Part shown: positions 24,301 through 36,564 of the stretch, piece by piece | Numbering within the stretch: position 1 is the stretch's first letter | Layout of the letters: every line of letters starts with the position of its first letter | DNA from: Collybia mongolica | Taxonomy: Eukaryota; Basidiomycota; Agaricomycetes; Agaricales; Clitocybaceae | Assembly (NCBI GenBank): GCA_013420905.1 | Contig: JAAXNY010000011.1 | Location: 1,054,001-1,118,000, forward strand | DNA length: 64,000 nt | Direction: 5' to 3' | Program-made: the position numbers and the translations under genes | Notes under the pieces: generated by a model | The model's input: only the letters and a program-made list of their open reading frames with translations | Told to the model about the DNA's origin: nothing | Database searches by the model: none

Positions 24301-25610
24301 GTCCATCGCGGCGGATTTATGAGTTAACTAAGACGTCCAATCAGCGTCGCCAAAATTGAGCAACAAAAGGGTATGTACCCAGTGACTCCCGTTGAGTATA
24401 GATTAAATGAAACCGATGAGAGATCCATGATATCATTAAAAAAAAATGAGGCAGGGTGGTATGACAGCTTGTTCGTGTAAATGTCAAACATTTCATGTCC
24501 GTTTCCGATGTCATAGTCGTTCGAAGGTCCTACACTGAACACGATGGCGGGTATCGACTGGCAGGTGTGTCCCTCAATTGACGCCCACAATCAATGCAAA
24601 AAGGGCATGGAATATATGTGTGGAGTCAGGGTGTTGGCAAAGGGATTCGACGGGACGTCCAGGAGATAATCATCGCGGGGATGCCCTATTCATGGATGGG
24701 ATGTAATATTTGTACTTTCGGGGTTGCGTAGATATCTGGGAGATGAGGCGAGTTTGACGATGAAAGTGGACGGAATGAAAGATCATCGTTTAGTTACATG
24801 CGATTTTAGGTAATTTATCTGATTTTATATCAAATAATAATTTGTTATCGTGGCTCTCCTATTGGTCATGCCAGGATACATCAAACAATAATGACCTGAA
24901 GCGCGGAAATGGCTACGTAACGCGTCATTATAACGTCTCTAAATCATGCCAACCCCGGAATCCAGAACGTGTTGCTTGCACTCGAGTTCATTACTTATCA
25001 TGAACTGAATCAAAGGGAACACTAGCGGCGTCCCCAACCATGTACTTCAAAAAACCCACTCCCGAAAGGGGAAAATGCGAAAGACATCGCTACATATTGC
25101 CGTAAGAGTTGAAAGTAAGTCACTGTCACTTATCTCTCCTAGTTTAAACCCGTTGACATAGCCTTATGTCTGGGCCTCGTTGCCAAAGTGGCAATGCATC
25201 ATTCCTCCCGTCCCCGCGAAAAAAAAATGTGTGATACAGGAGCGCGGTGCGCATTGCCATAAGAGACAGAGTGGGGGGGGGGGGTGTGATCAATAAGCGG
25301 GGCAATATATAATTATGTCGACCTGTTCAATTGCAAAAGGTCCTAAACGAGGGGGGTACATCGTCAATGCTCCCTAAGTGCCTAACAACAATCCGTAAAG
25401 GCAGGACAACAAGGTTCCCAAGCAATCTGCCACGAACTGCGAAACAGGTTTCATCGTAGCCTGCCCTCCAAGGTTCCAACTGCAAGATTGTAGAGGGGTT
25501 TTGAAAAGCGATCAATTTGAATCGTTATGTTAGTACAGTATACTGAGATTGCGCACTTACCCGCTGCTGGGTACACTGATGCTGATGTAATATATAAGGG
25601 TGAAGGACAA
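21314..25610. other. 4.3 kb without a convincing gene
   Basis: Many short frames on both strands but no motif and no chain of exons. It contains homopolymer runs (C then A near 24155-24174, G near 25272-25284), which suggest old non-coding or decayed repeat sequence. Confidence 0.45.
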
Positions 25611-26280
25611 TCAAACACCCTTTGGGCTGATCGTAATCTTGAGATAATCTCCAAAGAATTCATCCAACCAGCCGAAGAAAACCTCCTTGTCTTCAGGAGA
25701 CAAGTTCGCCCAATCAATCTCTGGAGGAGCATTAGGGCTTGGGTGGCTGGGAGCAGCTGGGAAATCTGGACGGGTCGAACGGATGATCGGGGGCGGCCCC
25801 TGCGGCGGTGTTGCACGGCCAGGTGGCATCGGCGACCGGCTGGGAAGAGGAGGGGTTTGTAAAGGGGATCGTGTGGGCAGCACTGGGGGTGACGATCGTG
25901 CGGGAGTTGGCGAGCTACGATTTGGCGGGGGGTGTGACGGTGTTGCTGTTGGCCTATTGAACGCGGGGGGTGGAGGTGGGAAGGTCTTAGCCGTCGGACG
26001 ATTGTTTGTATTTACTCGCGGTGGAGGAGGTGCTGGTGCAGGGGTACCACTGTATGGATCCCAGTTCGTCTTCGCCAAGGGCACACTGAATTCTGGGATA
26101 AATCGAAGGATGGTGGTGTTTGACCAGAGCACACCTCGTATTCCTATCCCTTGTGTTCTGGATTTTGCTAACACTCACATCCTTTACTTTCGCGGCTTTT
26201 GCTTTCATCTCGGCGACTTTTAATGTCGGAGGTTAATCAATATATGACTACAGACTTGCGAACTCACATGAGGGAGCCAT
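25611..26280 (-). CDS. Short proline-rich adaptor-like protein with conserved C-terminal acidic-aromatic motif
   Basis: Three exons: 26280-26268 (13 nt), 26216-26135, 26085-25611; 189 aa. The N-terminus is Lys-rich and helical (AEMKAKAAKVKDVSVSKIQ) and leads to VPLAKTNWDPYSGTPAPAPPPP. The middle is a polyproline-rich low-complexity region with many PxxP and PPPP runs, as in SH3 or profilin ligands. The end has a compact motif, IDWANLSPEDKEVFFGWLDE, rich in acidic and aromatic residues, which looks like a folded interaction motif. The organisation recalls WASP/verprolin-type actin regulators, but no WH2 motif is visible, so I make no functional claim. A TATA box lies about 85 bp upstream. Confidence 0.75.
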
Positions 26281-26362
26281 GATGAAGAGTGGAAATTAGA
26301 TCAAGGAAATCTCTGCAAGTGCAGTCAAACCAAGTGTGATCTGGATAACTTACGTAATTATG

Positions 26363-26370
26363 TATTTATA
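26363..26370 (-). promoter_or_regulatory. TATA box of the proline-rich protein gene
   Basis: TATAAATA on the minus strand about 85 bp upstream of the ATG at 26280. Confidence 0.5.
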
Positions 26371-29237
26371 CCAACATTAACCTAGCCTCTTCTATAAATT
26401 CCTTCTTTTGTGTAGAAGGTTGATGACACCCATAGTATATAATGCCAACCCGTCCCAACCTCCAGTTTGCCTCCCAACTGCTCCTGCCACTAATCAGGGG
26501 CACCAACGCTTTAAAAATTACAGCGAAAGCATACAAGTCAACCGAAACACTGTATACATCGAGTCATGACATTGCATAACCTGTCGTGGTCGGACTGGTC
26601 CAAATCAAGCCAAATTGAAGCGACCGGTATTATCCAGAAAAGCTCAATCAATCACTAAACTCGCGCCCTAGGATATAAATCTACCAAACTCAAAGAAGAT
26701 AGCCCACGAGGCACGTGGTCGAGCGACTAATTAGGCTGTATCAACCCGCAGCAGCAGTCCTCCCCATTTAGCGCAGGTTCCTCAAAAAAACCCGCCAAGT
26801 CCGCAGAGGCCGCGGTCGCTCGCCAAGTCGATCAAGTGGCAAAAGTGTCACAGTCCGAGCTGATCATGATGCCCACCCCCAGAATAAAAACACTCAACAT
26901 TAGAAACGTTCCCTTACAATGGACATTTGTGTTGGCCAAGTCCGAGGTTTCGCCATTCACATTCCCATTCCCCTCCTGATCCAATCGTCGTCTGATGGAG
27001 CGAGTCACGATGTGTTTCCTTTTTTCTGGGAACAAAGGAAAAAGCCTGTTCATGCCCGACTTCATTGCCCTTGATAACGCCACCAAGTCAATTTTAGTCC
27101 ACACGTAGCATCAGAGATGCTGAAGGTTATGGAAAGGGGATGTTCACGATCGTCACAATCTAACTGGGAGATTTCATCATATTTGAAAGGCCGTTGAACA
27201 TATTACCTATTACATTGCATTATGTGCACGGAATGCTAACGGATCCAGACGCCATTCTGGAACAGATAGTCAACGTGCTATCCGACGAATCGCGTGAATT
27301 ATATAACGCGTCGCATAACCGCAAGACGTCGAGCACGTGCACGTGGATTCGAGGGACGATGAACGCGAACTCTCTTGGTACTGGTTGGTAGGCTTCCAGG
27401 CAACTGCGACGACACCACATATCCAACCATTACTCGGTATCAACCACAGGTGAGGTTTTGTATTATATTAGTGTCGTTCAATTTTTTTCTAAGATCATGC
27501 ATATACAGCTGCATTCGAACATCAATGGTACTTGAAACCCAAGTCGTACCATGTCCGGGCTCTTTCAATTTGAACTATCGAGCAAGGCAAACAAACATTT
27601 GTTCTATACACCGTTCATGTCCAATCGCGAAGACAACGCCAGAAAGGACTTTCATTGAAGAACAGCTTCATATGTACATGTCCATGTTGCAGCTTGGTGA
27701 AGCGGGAATTTACACGACGTGGACGTACCCTTTTTCCACGGACCCCCAACGTCGCAAAGGAGGACTGCCATGGACGCTTGTGTCAGAGCGTAGATTGGTA
27801 TAAGAGCGAGCATATGAAGTTGGGTATGTGTCTCGCCGGACGGCATATATTCTTGGTTGACGGCGCAGGACCCATTCGAGCGTACCCGCGCAATAGTACG
27901 ACAACCTGGCCCGCCGCGTCTACTACTCCCAGGGAAATTGAGTCGTCCGTGGCTGTCCAGTGCGACGTTTTACGTCAGCACAGAATGTGCATTGTGTAGG
28001 ATTTCTCTTAAGGTTTTTTGCAAAACCGACAATAAATCCCAGTTGTATTATGGTATGAACAGGGGAATATTGCAATCAGCAGACAAGTCCGAAGGAATGC
28101 ACAGATAGCTTGATCCAGCGGGCGTTCGCAGCATCGGCCGATAAGAAAAGATAAATCCACAGTTTCGGTAATTGATTGGGTTCTTCAACTGGTGATCGTG
28201 GGTATAGGACACCTTCCGAACGTGAACGGGTTTGAGAAACGCCAGAGCTATACACGTTCAAGTAGACTGCTAAGAGTAAATCTGGCAGAATCAGCTTCTG
28301 TTCCGCGTCAGCATCGAAGCAAATCAGTTCGAGCGAGCTGAGAACCTACTCAATGAGCCGCCAAACCCCTAGTCTCGTTGAAACATTTTGGCATTTTCGA
28401 CGAGGAGGCACTTGGTGTAACGTGAAGAAGTTTATAGGCTTTGAGGACTTGGAGCAACCCCGAGTCGTTTGTCATTGACTCAATATGTTAATGGGTACGC
28501 TTCAAACGATATCCCAAAATTGTTGAGAAGTTGTGGCGGAGCAGAACGTGAAGCGGGCAAAGATCAAAAGACAGGTTCTGTACATTTTCAAAGCTTAAGA
28601 GATTGTCACTTTTCGAACCAGAACGGAATTCGAAGCTATGTAGAAGCTCGAGCTTTACATAAGTATTTCCCCGCAATGTACGCAGAAGCAAGGGCACAGA
28701 AAGGTCACGTTTACTTTTGGAAACGGATCATCTGTCATGACATCATCGGGATGGCCAATCTCTGGCACGCTAAGCCCCGGGACGGATGGGGCGAAATAGA
28801 CTTGGGCGAGCTACTGACGCCAAACGATGAGTCAAAAACAGTATTTAAGTATCTCTAATCACCAACGGAAAGAGTTGAATACACGGCTTGCAAAGTCGGA
28901 AACGTGGACTGAACGACGCTTCCAAGTCCATCAACGGAAAACGACAGCGGCAAATATAATGATGACGCCCTGCATTCTTCCTTTTTATATGTAAAGAACC
29001 GGAAAGCACGAAATGTATTGGGCATCTCGGCCCGCCAGTTGCCCGAAACGCGCTCTTAGGGACGTATTCTCTCGAAAGTAACCACATCTCGAGCACTCGA
29101 CATAAGTGTGCCAGAGGACAAAAGAAATCACCAAATGTCACTTATACACCTGATCATGGTCATTGCTTGCCAGTGGGTTATTGCACAAGCCAAAAAGTGG
29201 ATAAAGCCCGATATTTTGCAATGATGACAAGAAAGCT
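26371..29237. other. 2.9 kb without a convincing gene
   Basis: The most coding-like piece is plus 28475-28858, about 125 codons with no ATG near its start and no recognised domain (…VYFWKRIICHDIIGMANLWH…). A minus frame at 26832-27104 has one hydrophobic segment. Neither is supported enough to call a gene. Confidence 0.4.
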
Positions 29238-31931
29238 CTAAAACAAACCAAGAAGATCATCCTGCGGTTGCTGCGGTTGCTGCTGTGGATGAGAGGGAAC
29301 AGGTGATGGGGCAGTTGCCGCGCCCTGACCAACCGCGGGCGACGCCATACTACTCGGCGACATGAGACCTTGTCCAAACCCAGATCCCCCACCAAACGAG
29401 AAGCCCCCAGGAGCCCCTGCAGACGAACCGCCTCCTCCCCCAAATATTGAAACGAGGTCATCAAGAGGATTGCTAGAAGTTCCTGCGAGCAAGTTGGCTG
29501 CGGCAGGGGTCTGCGATAAGACCTCGGTAGCTGCGAGGCCTGAAGGCTGTCCTTCGATGGCTGGGGCATCGTCGAAATCGCTTCGAAAGGAAAAGGATAA
29601 ATGCGCAGTACGGATTTTAAAGGATGATAAACATACAGCAGGTTTTCCGCCTGTTGTCCAGCAACGACGGTTTGCAATGCCTTTTGTGTTGAGAACCGAT
29701 CATCGACACTAGATATACACATGTTAAGCCCCGATACCTCGAAGGTGGAGCCAAAACGTACTCAGTTCCCCTCCGCACAACATCAGCGCCAACACGTCCT
29801 CTCCCAACGAACGTCTCCTCCGGCTTGTGGTATACGCTTGCAAGACTCGAAATTTCACCGAGTAACTCTTCTAATAGTGCCGGGGATACGCTTGTGCGGG
29901 GTATTGAGATTGGTGGCCGGTGAGCAAGGACGACGGCCTGAAGAGATTAGGTCAGTAATAATCGTGCAAAATGTCCGAAGAAATTTGTCACTTTGGCTGC
30001 AGCAGGGTCAGTAGATAGCAATCGCCAATAGATGTATGCTCGATCTCGAACATCAGGGGAGTCACAGTCCTTAGTGGCCGTTGTTAGGACGCGTTGCACC
30101 ACTGCTTGCGCTGAGTCTGGTTTTTTAAGGAAGAGCTTAACGACCGCTGTTAATGTTTGTAGTTGGACCTATCCAGAGAGCATTGTATGTAAGTCATGAT
30201 GTTTTCGTCGCCAACAAACTCACAGGATAAGATTCTTCTGTGAATGTGTCAACAAAAATTCCCAGTAGTTCATCCGCATTATCGATCTTATTGGCATACT
30301 CTCCAATGATCCAGATCAAAGATGCTTTTGCCTCTGGTTCATCGAGTTCATCAAGGTTGGCGCATAACGTTGGTATGACACCTTCATAGGTAGATGGGTA
30401 TTTACGGAATATATCCTGCATAATATGGGTTCAGCTATTCCCAAGGGACATTACAATGAATATCCTACCTTCATAACGACAACGGCTTCCTGCACGACGT
30501 AACTAACGCGCGTTGCGATCAGGTCAAGGAGAACGTTAACACATCGTTCTGCACCAGCATCGATCTTCACGGCTGCTTGCCCAATTGCTTTGATGCTCTT
30601 CCTCACAAAGTCCACATCAACTTCCGATGCATACCTGTAAAGCAATGAGCGCAAGTAAGTATAGCAATACACAAAGAGTTACTCACTCCTTCAGCTCGCT
30701 CAGGAGAGCATCCACGTTCTTCTCATTTGCCAATCGCACCATGATATCTAGTTTCTCGACTTTGACGTAGAGTGGATCGTTATATTTACAAAAGAAGACT
30801 CTCATCTCATTCGATAAGATATCTGGGCGTTTTTGGAGCAAAAGGTTGATATTTCTGAGAGCCACCCATTGAACCTCAGGAGGAGATGACAGAAGGGTGA
30901 CCAGAGGAGGGGCCATCTTGCGAACGAGCTGCTTGATGAGCTCTTCTCTTCGCACATTGCGTATGTGAATCATGATAACCTGATGTATAATCAAAAATCA
31001 GCGGCGTAACTTGGCATGTCGATTGGCAATGCCAACCTTGACGGCCGCAAGAACCACACTTCCGTTGGCGTGTTGAAACTGAGGCACCACGCGCTCACAT
31101 ATGTGTTCACTCTCCTTCTCATCCTGAGCCACGTATCTGGCGAGAGCATTGAGAACAGCGACCCGACCCCATTCCGAGCATTCGTTTAGCGCGATTAGGA
31201 GTTTGTTGAGGATGGTGGGGGTGATAATGAATACACCGGGATCTGAAGATGACGTAGAGGGTTGTGATGTCGCGGCGATATGGATATCGGTCAAGGCTGC
31301 CACTGTGTTCGCGACCACCTGCAGGGTATATCAGCAGCAGAAAACTGGAGTCAATAGTGGAAACGCACCATAGGATTGCTGTCAGATATCATGTCCTGCA
31401 GCTGCTCCAAGAATCCGTTATCTATGACTAACTCGGGCTTGAGATCATACAACTTCGCCACGCATAAGGCCGCCGTCTTTCGTACATATGGGTTCTCGTC
31501 CCGAAGACACTTTTGCAAGGGGTCACAGAGATAATCGATTATCTTCTCTGCACGAAGGCAGCCCATCGTACGAATAGCAAGAGCCCTCACAAGAGGATTT
31601 GGGTCATCAGAATCCTTCACAAAGGTGTTGACGGCGAGGATAACGAGCTCTGGCTGGGTCTTGGCATAGTTCATGAGATAGAGATAGACCAGCTTCTTCT
31701 GTTCAAGATCGTCTGTCTGCATGTTCTTGAGGACATCAGGGAACAGTCCGCTGACATCTTAAACAATGGTAAGGAGTTGTGCAGATCTCGGCAATTGGTG
31801 TGCGAACCTTTGCCAACGGTCATGGAGGCGATGGTACGCTTGATGGCATCCTTCCTTTTCTCGCGATACTCGCTGTTGAGGTCGACGCTGAGTTCGTAGT
31901 TCTCTCCCTTTCGGGGAGCGCGAATGCTCAT
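29238..31931 (-). CDS. APL2: AP complex beta-adaptin (fungal AP-1 beta, Apl2 type)
   Basis: Ten exons: 31931-31808, 31757-31369, 31318-31037, 30979-30687, 30634-30469, 30415-30224, 30168-29992, 29937-29762, 29708-29637, 29580-29238; 737 aa, all phases agree. The N-terminus [20 protein letters not shown] and the armadillo-like trunk are classic beta-adaptin: [88 protein letters not shown]. The tail is a Gly/Pro/Gln-rich hinge ([12 protein letters not shown]) ending DDLLGLF, close to a clathrin-box or appendage-binding motif. The C-terminal ear of animal beta-adaptins is absent, as in yeast Apl2. The protein would build the coat-adaptor tetramer at trans-Golgi/endosome membranes; AP-2 beta (Apl1) cannot be fully excluded. 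Confidence 0.93.
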
Positions 31932-32228
31932 GAGGATCGAGTCGGAAGTTGGAACAAGGTGGAAGCGTGATGAAGGAAATTACACTAATTTGTGTATGCT
32001 TGTCCTATGTAACTCAGACTCGATCAATTTACGATTTCCGTTGGCGAACCACCACTCCTTAGACCCAAGTACCGACAGGGTAAATATCTTATTCGTGTCT
32101 CTGAAAAGCTTTGGTGTACAAATGATATATTGTCCAGTTCCGCCCAGATACAAATTACGAGACACGAAACACATCTCGTAGAGTACCAATACTCAAATTT
32201 CTACGTTCAGCATCAGCGTAAACTCTAT

Positions 32229-33373
32229 TCAAATATTGCACAGATTTCCTGAGCGCGTCGAGGTAAAGCCTTTGTAGATATCAATGGAACGGATGTGAGT
32301 AATGGAATTTGCCGTGGGTGGACCATTGGACCAGTTGGGGTCGCCATTGCTCCAAGAGTTCCAGATCCAATGTCCAGCCTGAGTTGGCACCTGCATAAAT
32401 GAGATAGCTCAGTACGAGACTAGCACCTTTGGAGCTAAATCATACATTAGACGTCAGACGGGCCTTCTGGACACCATCGATGTAGAAAGTAGTGGCATCA
32501 AAGGCCCACTGGAGGGAGATACTTAGTGAGATAAGGTCCAATTACAGTCGAATGCCTCACATCAATACGATATTCTGTATGACGGGTGATAAGAACTTGA
32601 TGGGTAGATGACGATGTGGGAAACATTACCATGATATCCTTGAGAGGGATCGAACGTAAACGGAACTGTTACGTGTGTAGATGGTGTTCCAGGAACAACA
32701 CCCTACGTGCAATCAGCTTCCACCGACCTTCCTCGGGTCACACAGCCAAATACCTGATTGGTAGCCCAAATCCCGGCAGGAACGTTGGGACTCGAAGTCA
32801 AAGTGGTACTTGTCAAGATTTCCCAGTCAATCTCTTGGTTGTCGTTCACTATATGAGGATTAAAACATTTATATGACTATACCATACTTCTGGCATAACT
32901 TACAATAGAAGAAGTTTCCTTCTACAACACCAGGAACGCCACTGGACTTCAGGACGGTTCTTACTGAGGCATATTTGAAGACGTCATTCGTGGCTATTTC
33001 GGAGCTTTGGATACTCCCACTGCCATTATAGGCAGAAACTTTCATGTCGAGCGACCCGGAGCCGAGGGCAACATTGCTTGGAACAAAGGTGCGAGGAATG
33101 GGTCCTGCTGAGATGGGATAATTGCTGATAGAAATACCCTTGGAACTATATAACGGATCGGTTAAGACATGACAGGTTATATGATAAGAAGGTAGCCCAC
33201 GAAAGCAAAGATGCTGCGCTCCCACCAGGCTGGACTCCGGAAAAGTCGATGAAGGTCCTTTGGGTAAAACCCCCTGCAATTGACGATACGACGTATGTGT
33301 TGCAGCTCTGAGCGATTACCATCGAAGCCTGTATAGCGAACAATAAGGCACTACCCAGTCGTATAGCTCCCAT
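32229..33373 (-). CDS. Secreted GH16-type glucanase-like enzyme
   Basis: Seven exons: 33373-33201, 33145-32904, 32848-32754, 32702-32630, 32574-32561 (14 nt), 32508-32446, 32390-32229; 273 aa. A signal peptide starts MGAIRLGSALLFAIQA. The concanavalin A-like sandwich is clear: FSGVQPGGSAASLL, NVALGSGSLDMKVSAY, VEGNFFY and the catalytic EIDWE (residues 144-148; nucleophile E144, acid/base E148, fits GH16 E-x-D-x-x-E). Then come PAGIWATNQ, TTFYIDGVQKARLT, GHWIWNSWSNGDPNWSNGPP and RSIDIYKGF. GH16 enzymes cleave or transglycosylate beta-glucans, so a wall or extracellular glucan is the likely substrate. A TATAAAA box lies 70 bp upstream of the ATG, which is typical spacing. Confidence 0.92.
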
Positions 33374-33442
33374 GATTGAGGTAAGAGTAGGTTGGCAGAG
33401 TAGAAAGGCTTTGATAGTGAGAAGATCACTGCACAAGTTGGA

Positions 33443-33449
33443 TTTTATA
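33443..33449 (-). promoter_or_regulatory. TATA box of the GH16 gene
   Basis: TATAAAA on the minus strand, 70 bp upstream of the start codon at 33373. Confidence 0.6.
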
Positions 33450-36400
33450 GCTGCTCGTGGCAGTGGTGGGTGACCATATGTTTCGATATCAGCCGAAAAT
33501 TAAGGGACCCGCGTGCAAACTTCTAACGTTACGAGCCTGTGACCAAAACATGAGAGTAAGCATCATGAGGGAGTTGGCCGCCGTGTCGTCCCTCGTGCTT
33601 GATGATCTGAATTCGGTGAAGAAGTCAGGGGTTTTGGCAACAGAAGCATGGGGTTATATGGCTTTCAAATTTAGCTTTGGAATGGATTGAGACATTGAGA
33701 GTGATAACATACATATGTACATCAAATTCTTGACTCTATCGTGGTAAAATGGTCGGCAATATCGGTTATTGTGTAATATTTGTTTGGCAACTTCCTTGGT
33801 TTCTCCCATATGCCAATAGTAAGAGTGGCTGACGGCCCCTTGTACGCAATCCACACGCTCTTGGAGTATATGCAGACACTCTTTCGACCTTTGTCACCCA
33901 ATGAATTGTCTGGGCTAAAGTTAGTCACTAAGCTCCACCAATTGTCATGAATTTCAACTGATTATGTCTGGGTCTCTGGTAACACGCGCAGTAAAAAATA
34001 AAGTCAAACTTTAGTCGCGAGTTTCAACATCACCCAAATGTAATGGTCAAGTAGTCAAAAATCGTTCATTTCCTCCCAAATGGCCAAATCTGCATTGAAA
34101 GTTGACAAAATCATGAGTTTGAATTATCATTTTTGTTGACTCTTGTATGACTTTTTGTTGACTTTGTCATAACTGCTGACTTTACATTGACTAAGCATGA
34201 CTTTATTTTTTGTAACGACGCTTTACCATCTAACTTTACTGATCGAGATACAAAACCCAATCCACTAGAAGTGCAATACTTCAATTTTAGAGCTGCCGAG
34301 CCTCAGTACGACCAGCGCTCCTGACTTATCGGCGCGTATATGTGATGTACCCCAAGATCAGAAGCTGTATTGCCCGTTCACTATTTGTGGGCTCATTGGG
34401 CTCAGTCGAAACTCGTTCATTTAGTCGACCATATGGTCATTTTTTCCCCGCATGGCATGTGGATTCTTCGAAGCCTCAATCGGCATTCAAAATTGATCCT
34501 GGATATTCTTGGGACGTGCAACGAATGTCACCCATTGTAGTCCGCATCTAGGTGGGACTTCCAGAATAGATCTGTTTTGTTACCTGCACAGAAAGCCTAG
34601 AAATGCTGGAAAAATCTGTCAACCAGATCTTACCTCACCATGTCGTCTAGAGCTGGTTCCTCCGAGCGCGCATCATTTTTGTTTTTGCTTTTTCTTGGGA
34701 AGGATTGTGGAAATCACTTGACCTTTTATATTTCTAATTCCTGCTCTATAGGTCGTTATCCTTAGATGATAAGGTTTCAGTTCCTCCACAAAAATTCCCG
34801 ATCCAGTGAGTTAGGGTTCATTTCGAACTATGTTTGACGACCTGTGTATGGCACGCAACAAGCGACCCACCGCAAATGCGTGTCCGCTGTGTCTCGAGGG
34901 AGTATGGTCAACCCCAGTTTCGCCTTACTTTCAAACGATGTTGGGTTTTGATCCATTTTGGTGAAACATAAATATCGACAATAGTGAGATCAGTGCCAAG
35001 AGCACCTGAACTACCAGCGCGGAGTGGTCGTATTTTAATCATCTGGGTATGTTTGGCGCCCCGTCAGTCTTGTCACAGCTTTGAATGGCATAAGCAAGCA
35101 AAGTCCCATACCTAGTGACTTTCTTCCTTACCCCCTGCATTTCTCAGGATGGCTAGTCGTCATTTGTTCTTTCAGTTCTTCCTCTTCCCGGTTTGCCGTC
35201 CAGTTCAATGCCGCTGGGCTTCGCAGTACGCAACTCCGCCGAAACTGATTTTAGGGTTTCACGGCCATAAAGTGATGATGCCAGGACCTGACATAGTATC
35301 AGTGCTGGGGTGATCTCTGTCTCGTAAAATTACCAAATAGCCAACCTCGATCCCAACCCACGCAAACCCGGATTGCGTTTGCATCTATCACAAACATATT
35401 GGGCAGTTTTTGAGTTCTTGTATTGTCTCCCGCATTCGTCGATACATTGGCATCATCCTGCGATCATGTTCGTTGTGCCCACGTCTATACACAGCTGTGC
35501 TCACAAGGTTGGTTCCTCAATCATGACAGCATTTATACATGTGTTCCAGGCCCGTGGCGACACCGCCCACGCCATCGCTGAAAAGTCATATCCGTTTGAT
35601 GAACTCTTTGCTGACACTCAATGATGCAAATGCATCAGATCAGTGTTGTACTTGAACGCGATAGGCAGGGCATCAGATGGATGAGATCCTGGAACAATAC
35701 AAGCAAAGACAACAATACCCACTCTTTTGTGCACTTTTTCAAGATATTTGATCATGAAATTTGAGCTGTCCACATCGGAATTTCTTAGGGATAAAAGGCC
35801 CCCAGACCTTCGCGGGCCTGGTGAGCCGGGAGTGTACTAGCTGGCCTTGTGGATGAAAGCGTCGGACATGCTGTGGTCGTTGCAATGAGTCACTCAGATG
35901 GTTGGTGCCCTGAATGCCTTGAATCGTTCAAATTCCAGAAGCCTGAAAATGATATGATGTCAGCCTGGTTGCATATTGGGCAGAAGGTTTGTCACCTTCT
36001 TGGGGCCGAGCCTCAATACGATCATGGTTCGATGATATTTGTTGTGATTTTTTGAGGCAGACTTGACTCATACCTCTCGAGAATAACGGAAAACGTGTGC
36101 AAAAATAGAATTCCACATGGGCATCAAGGGTATCTGTGGGCGCTGTTTCCAACGTAACACTACGAAAGTACCATGAAGGGGTGGGTTGTTGCAGTTTGAG
36201 GGTTTTTGTGGAGAAAAAGCTTGCAACATGAGCACACCAGCTCTGATGACCCTCATCTCGTTCGGTTTATTCTCGGAGGGATCCAAAAGCCTCGAGGAAA
36301 GGCATACGTGAGGGATGGGCGCGGAAGGCAGTGCGAGTTTTGTCAATTGACGCTATAAAATCCAGTACTATTTGTTGTCAAGCCATGCCTTGGAAGCGTG

Positions 36401-36564
36401 GTTGATGTCGATAGGCGTGGGATAGTGGAGTCAAGTTACTTTTTTCCTTACATATATGTACATATTATAGTGGCTCCATTCACCTTGTTATTCTTTCATA
36501 TTCTTTCACCACTCAAGCATCGTCTATTCATTCTAAGTCTTTACTTCTAGAATCGTCATCGATT
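33450..36564. other. 3.1 kb intergenic region
   Basis: No supported gene. Contains the TTGACT-rich stretch at 34020-34230 and two related 15-base phrases, gccgagcctcagtac near 34295 and gccgagcctcaatac near 36004, that hint at decayed repeat copies. A TATA-like TATATG at 36453-36458 may serve the PalI-like gene. Confidence 0.45.
34020..34230. repeat. TTGACT/TGACTTT-rich low-complexity stretch
   Basis: The word TGACTT/TTGACT or its complement recurs about ten times in 210 bp with irregular spacing (for example gttgactctt, gttgactttg, gctgactttac, attgactaag). Confidence 0.6.

Noticed and set aside
28475..28858. Possible gene of about 125 codons
   Set aside because: No ATG near the start of the frame, no recognised motif and no convincing upstream exon; recorded only as coding-like sequence.
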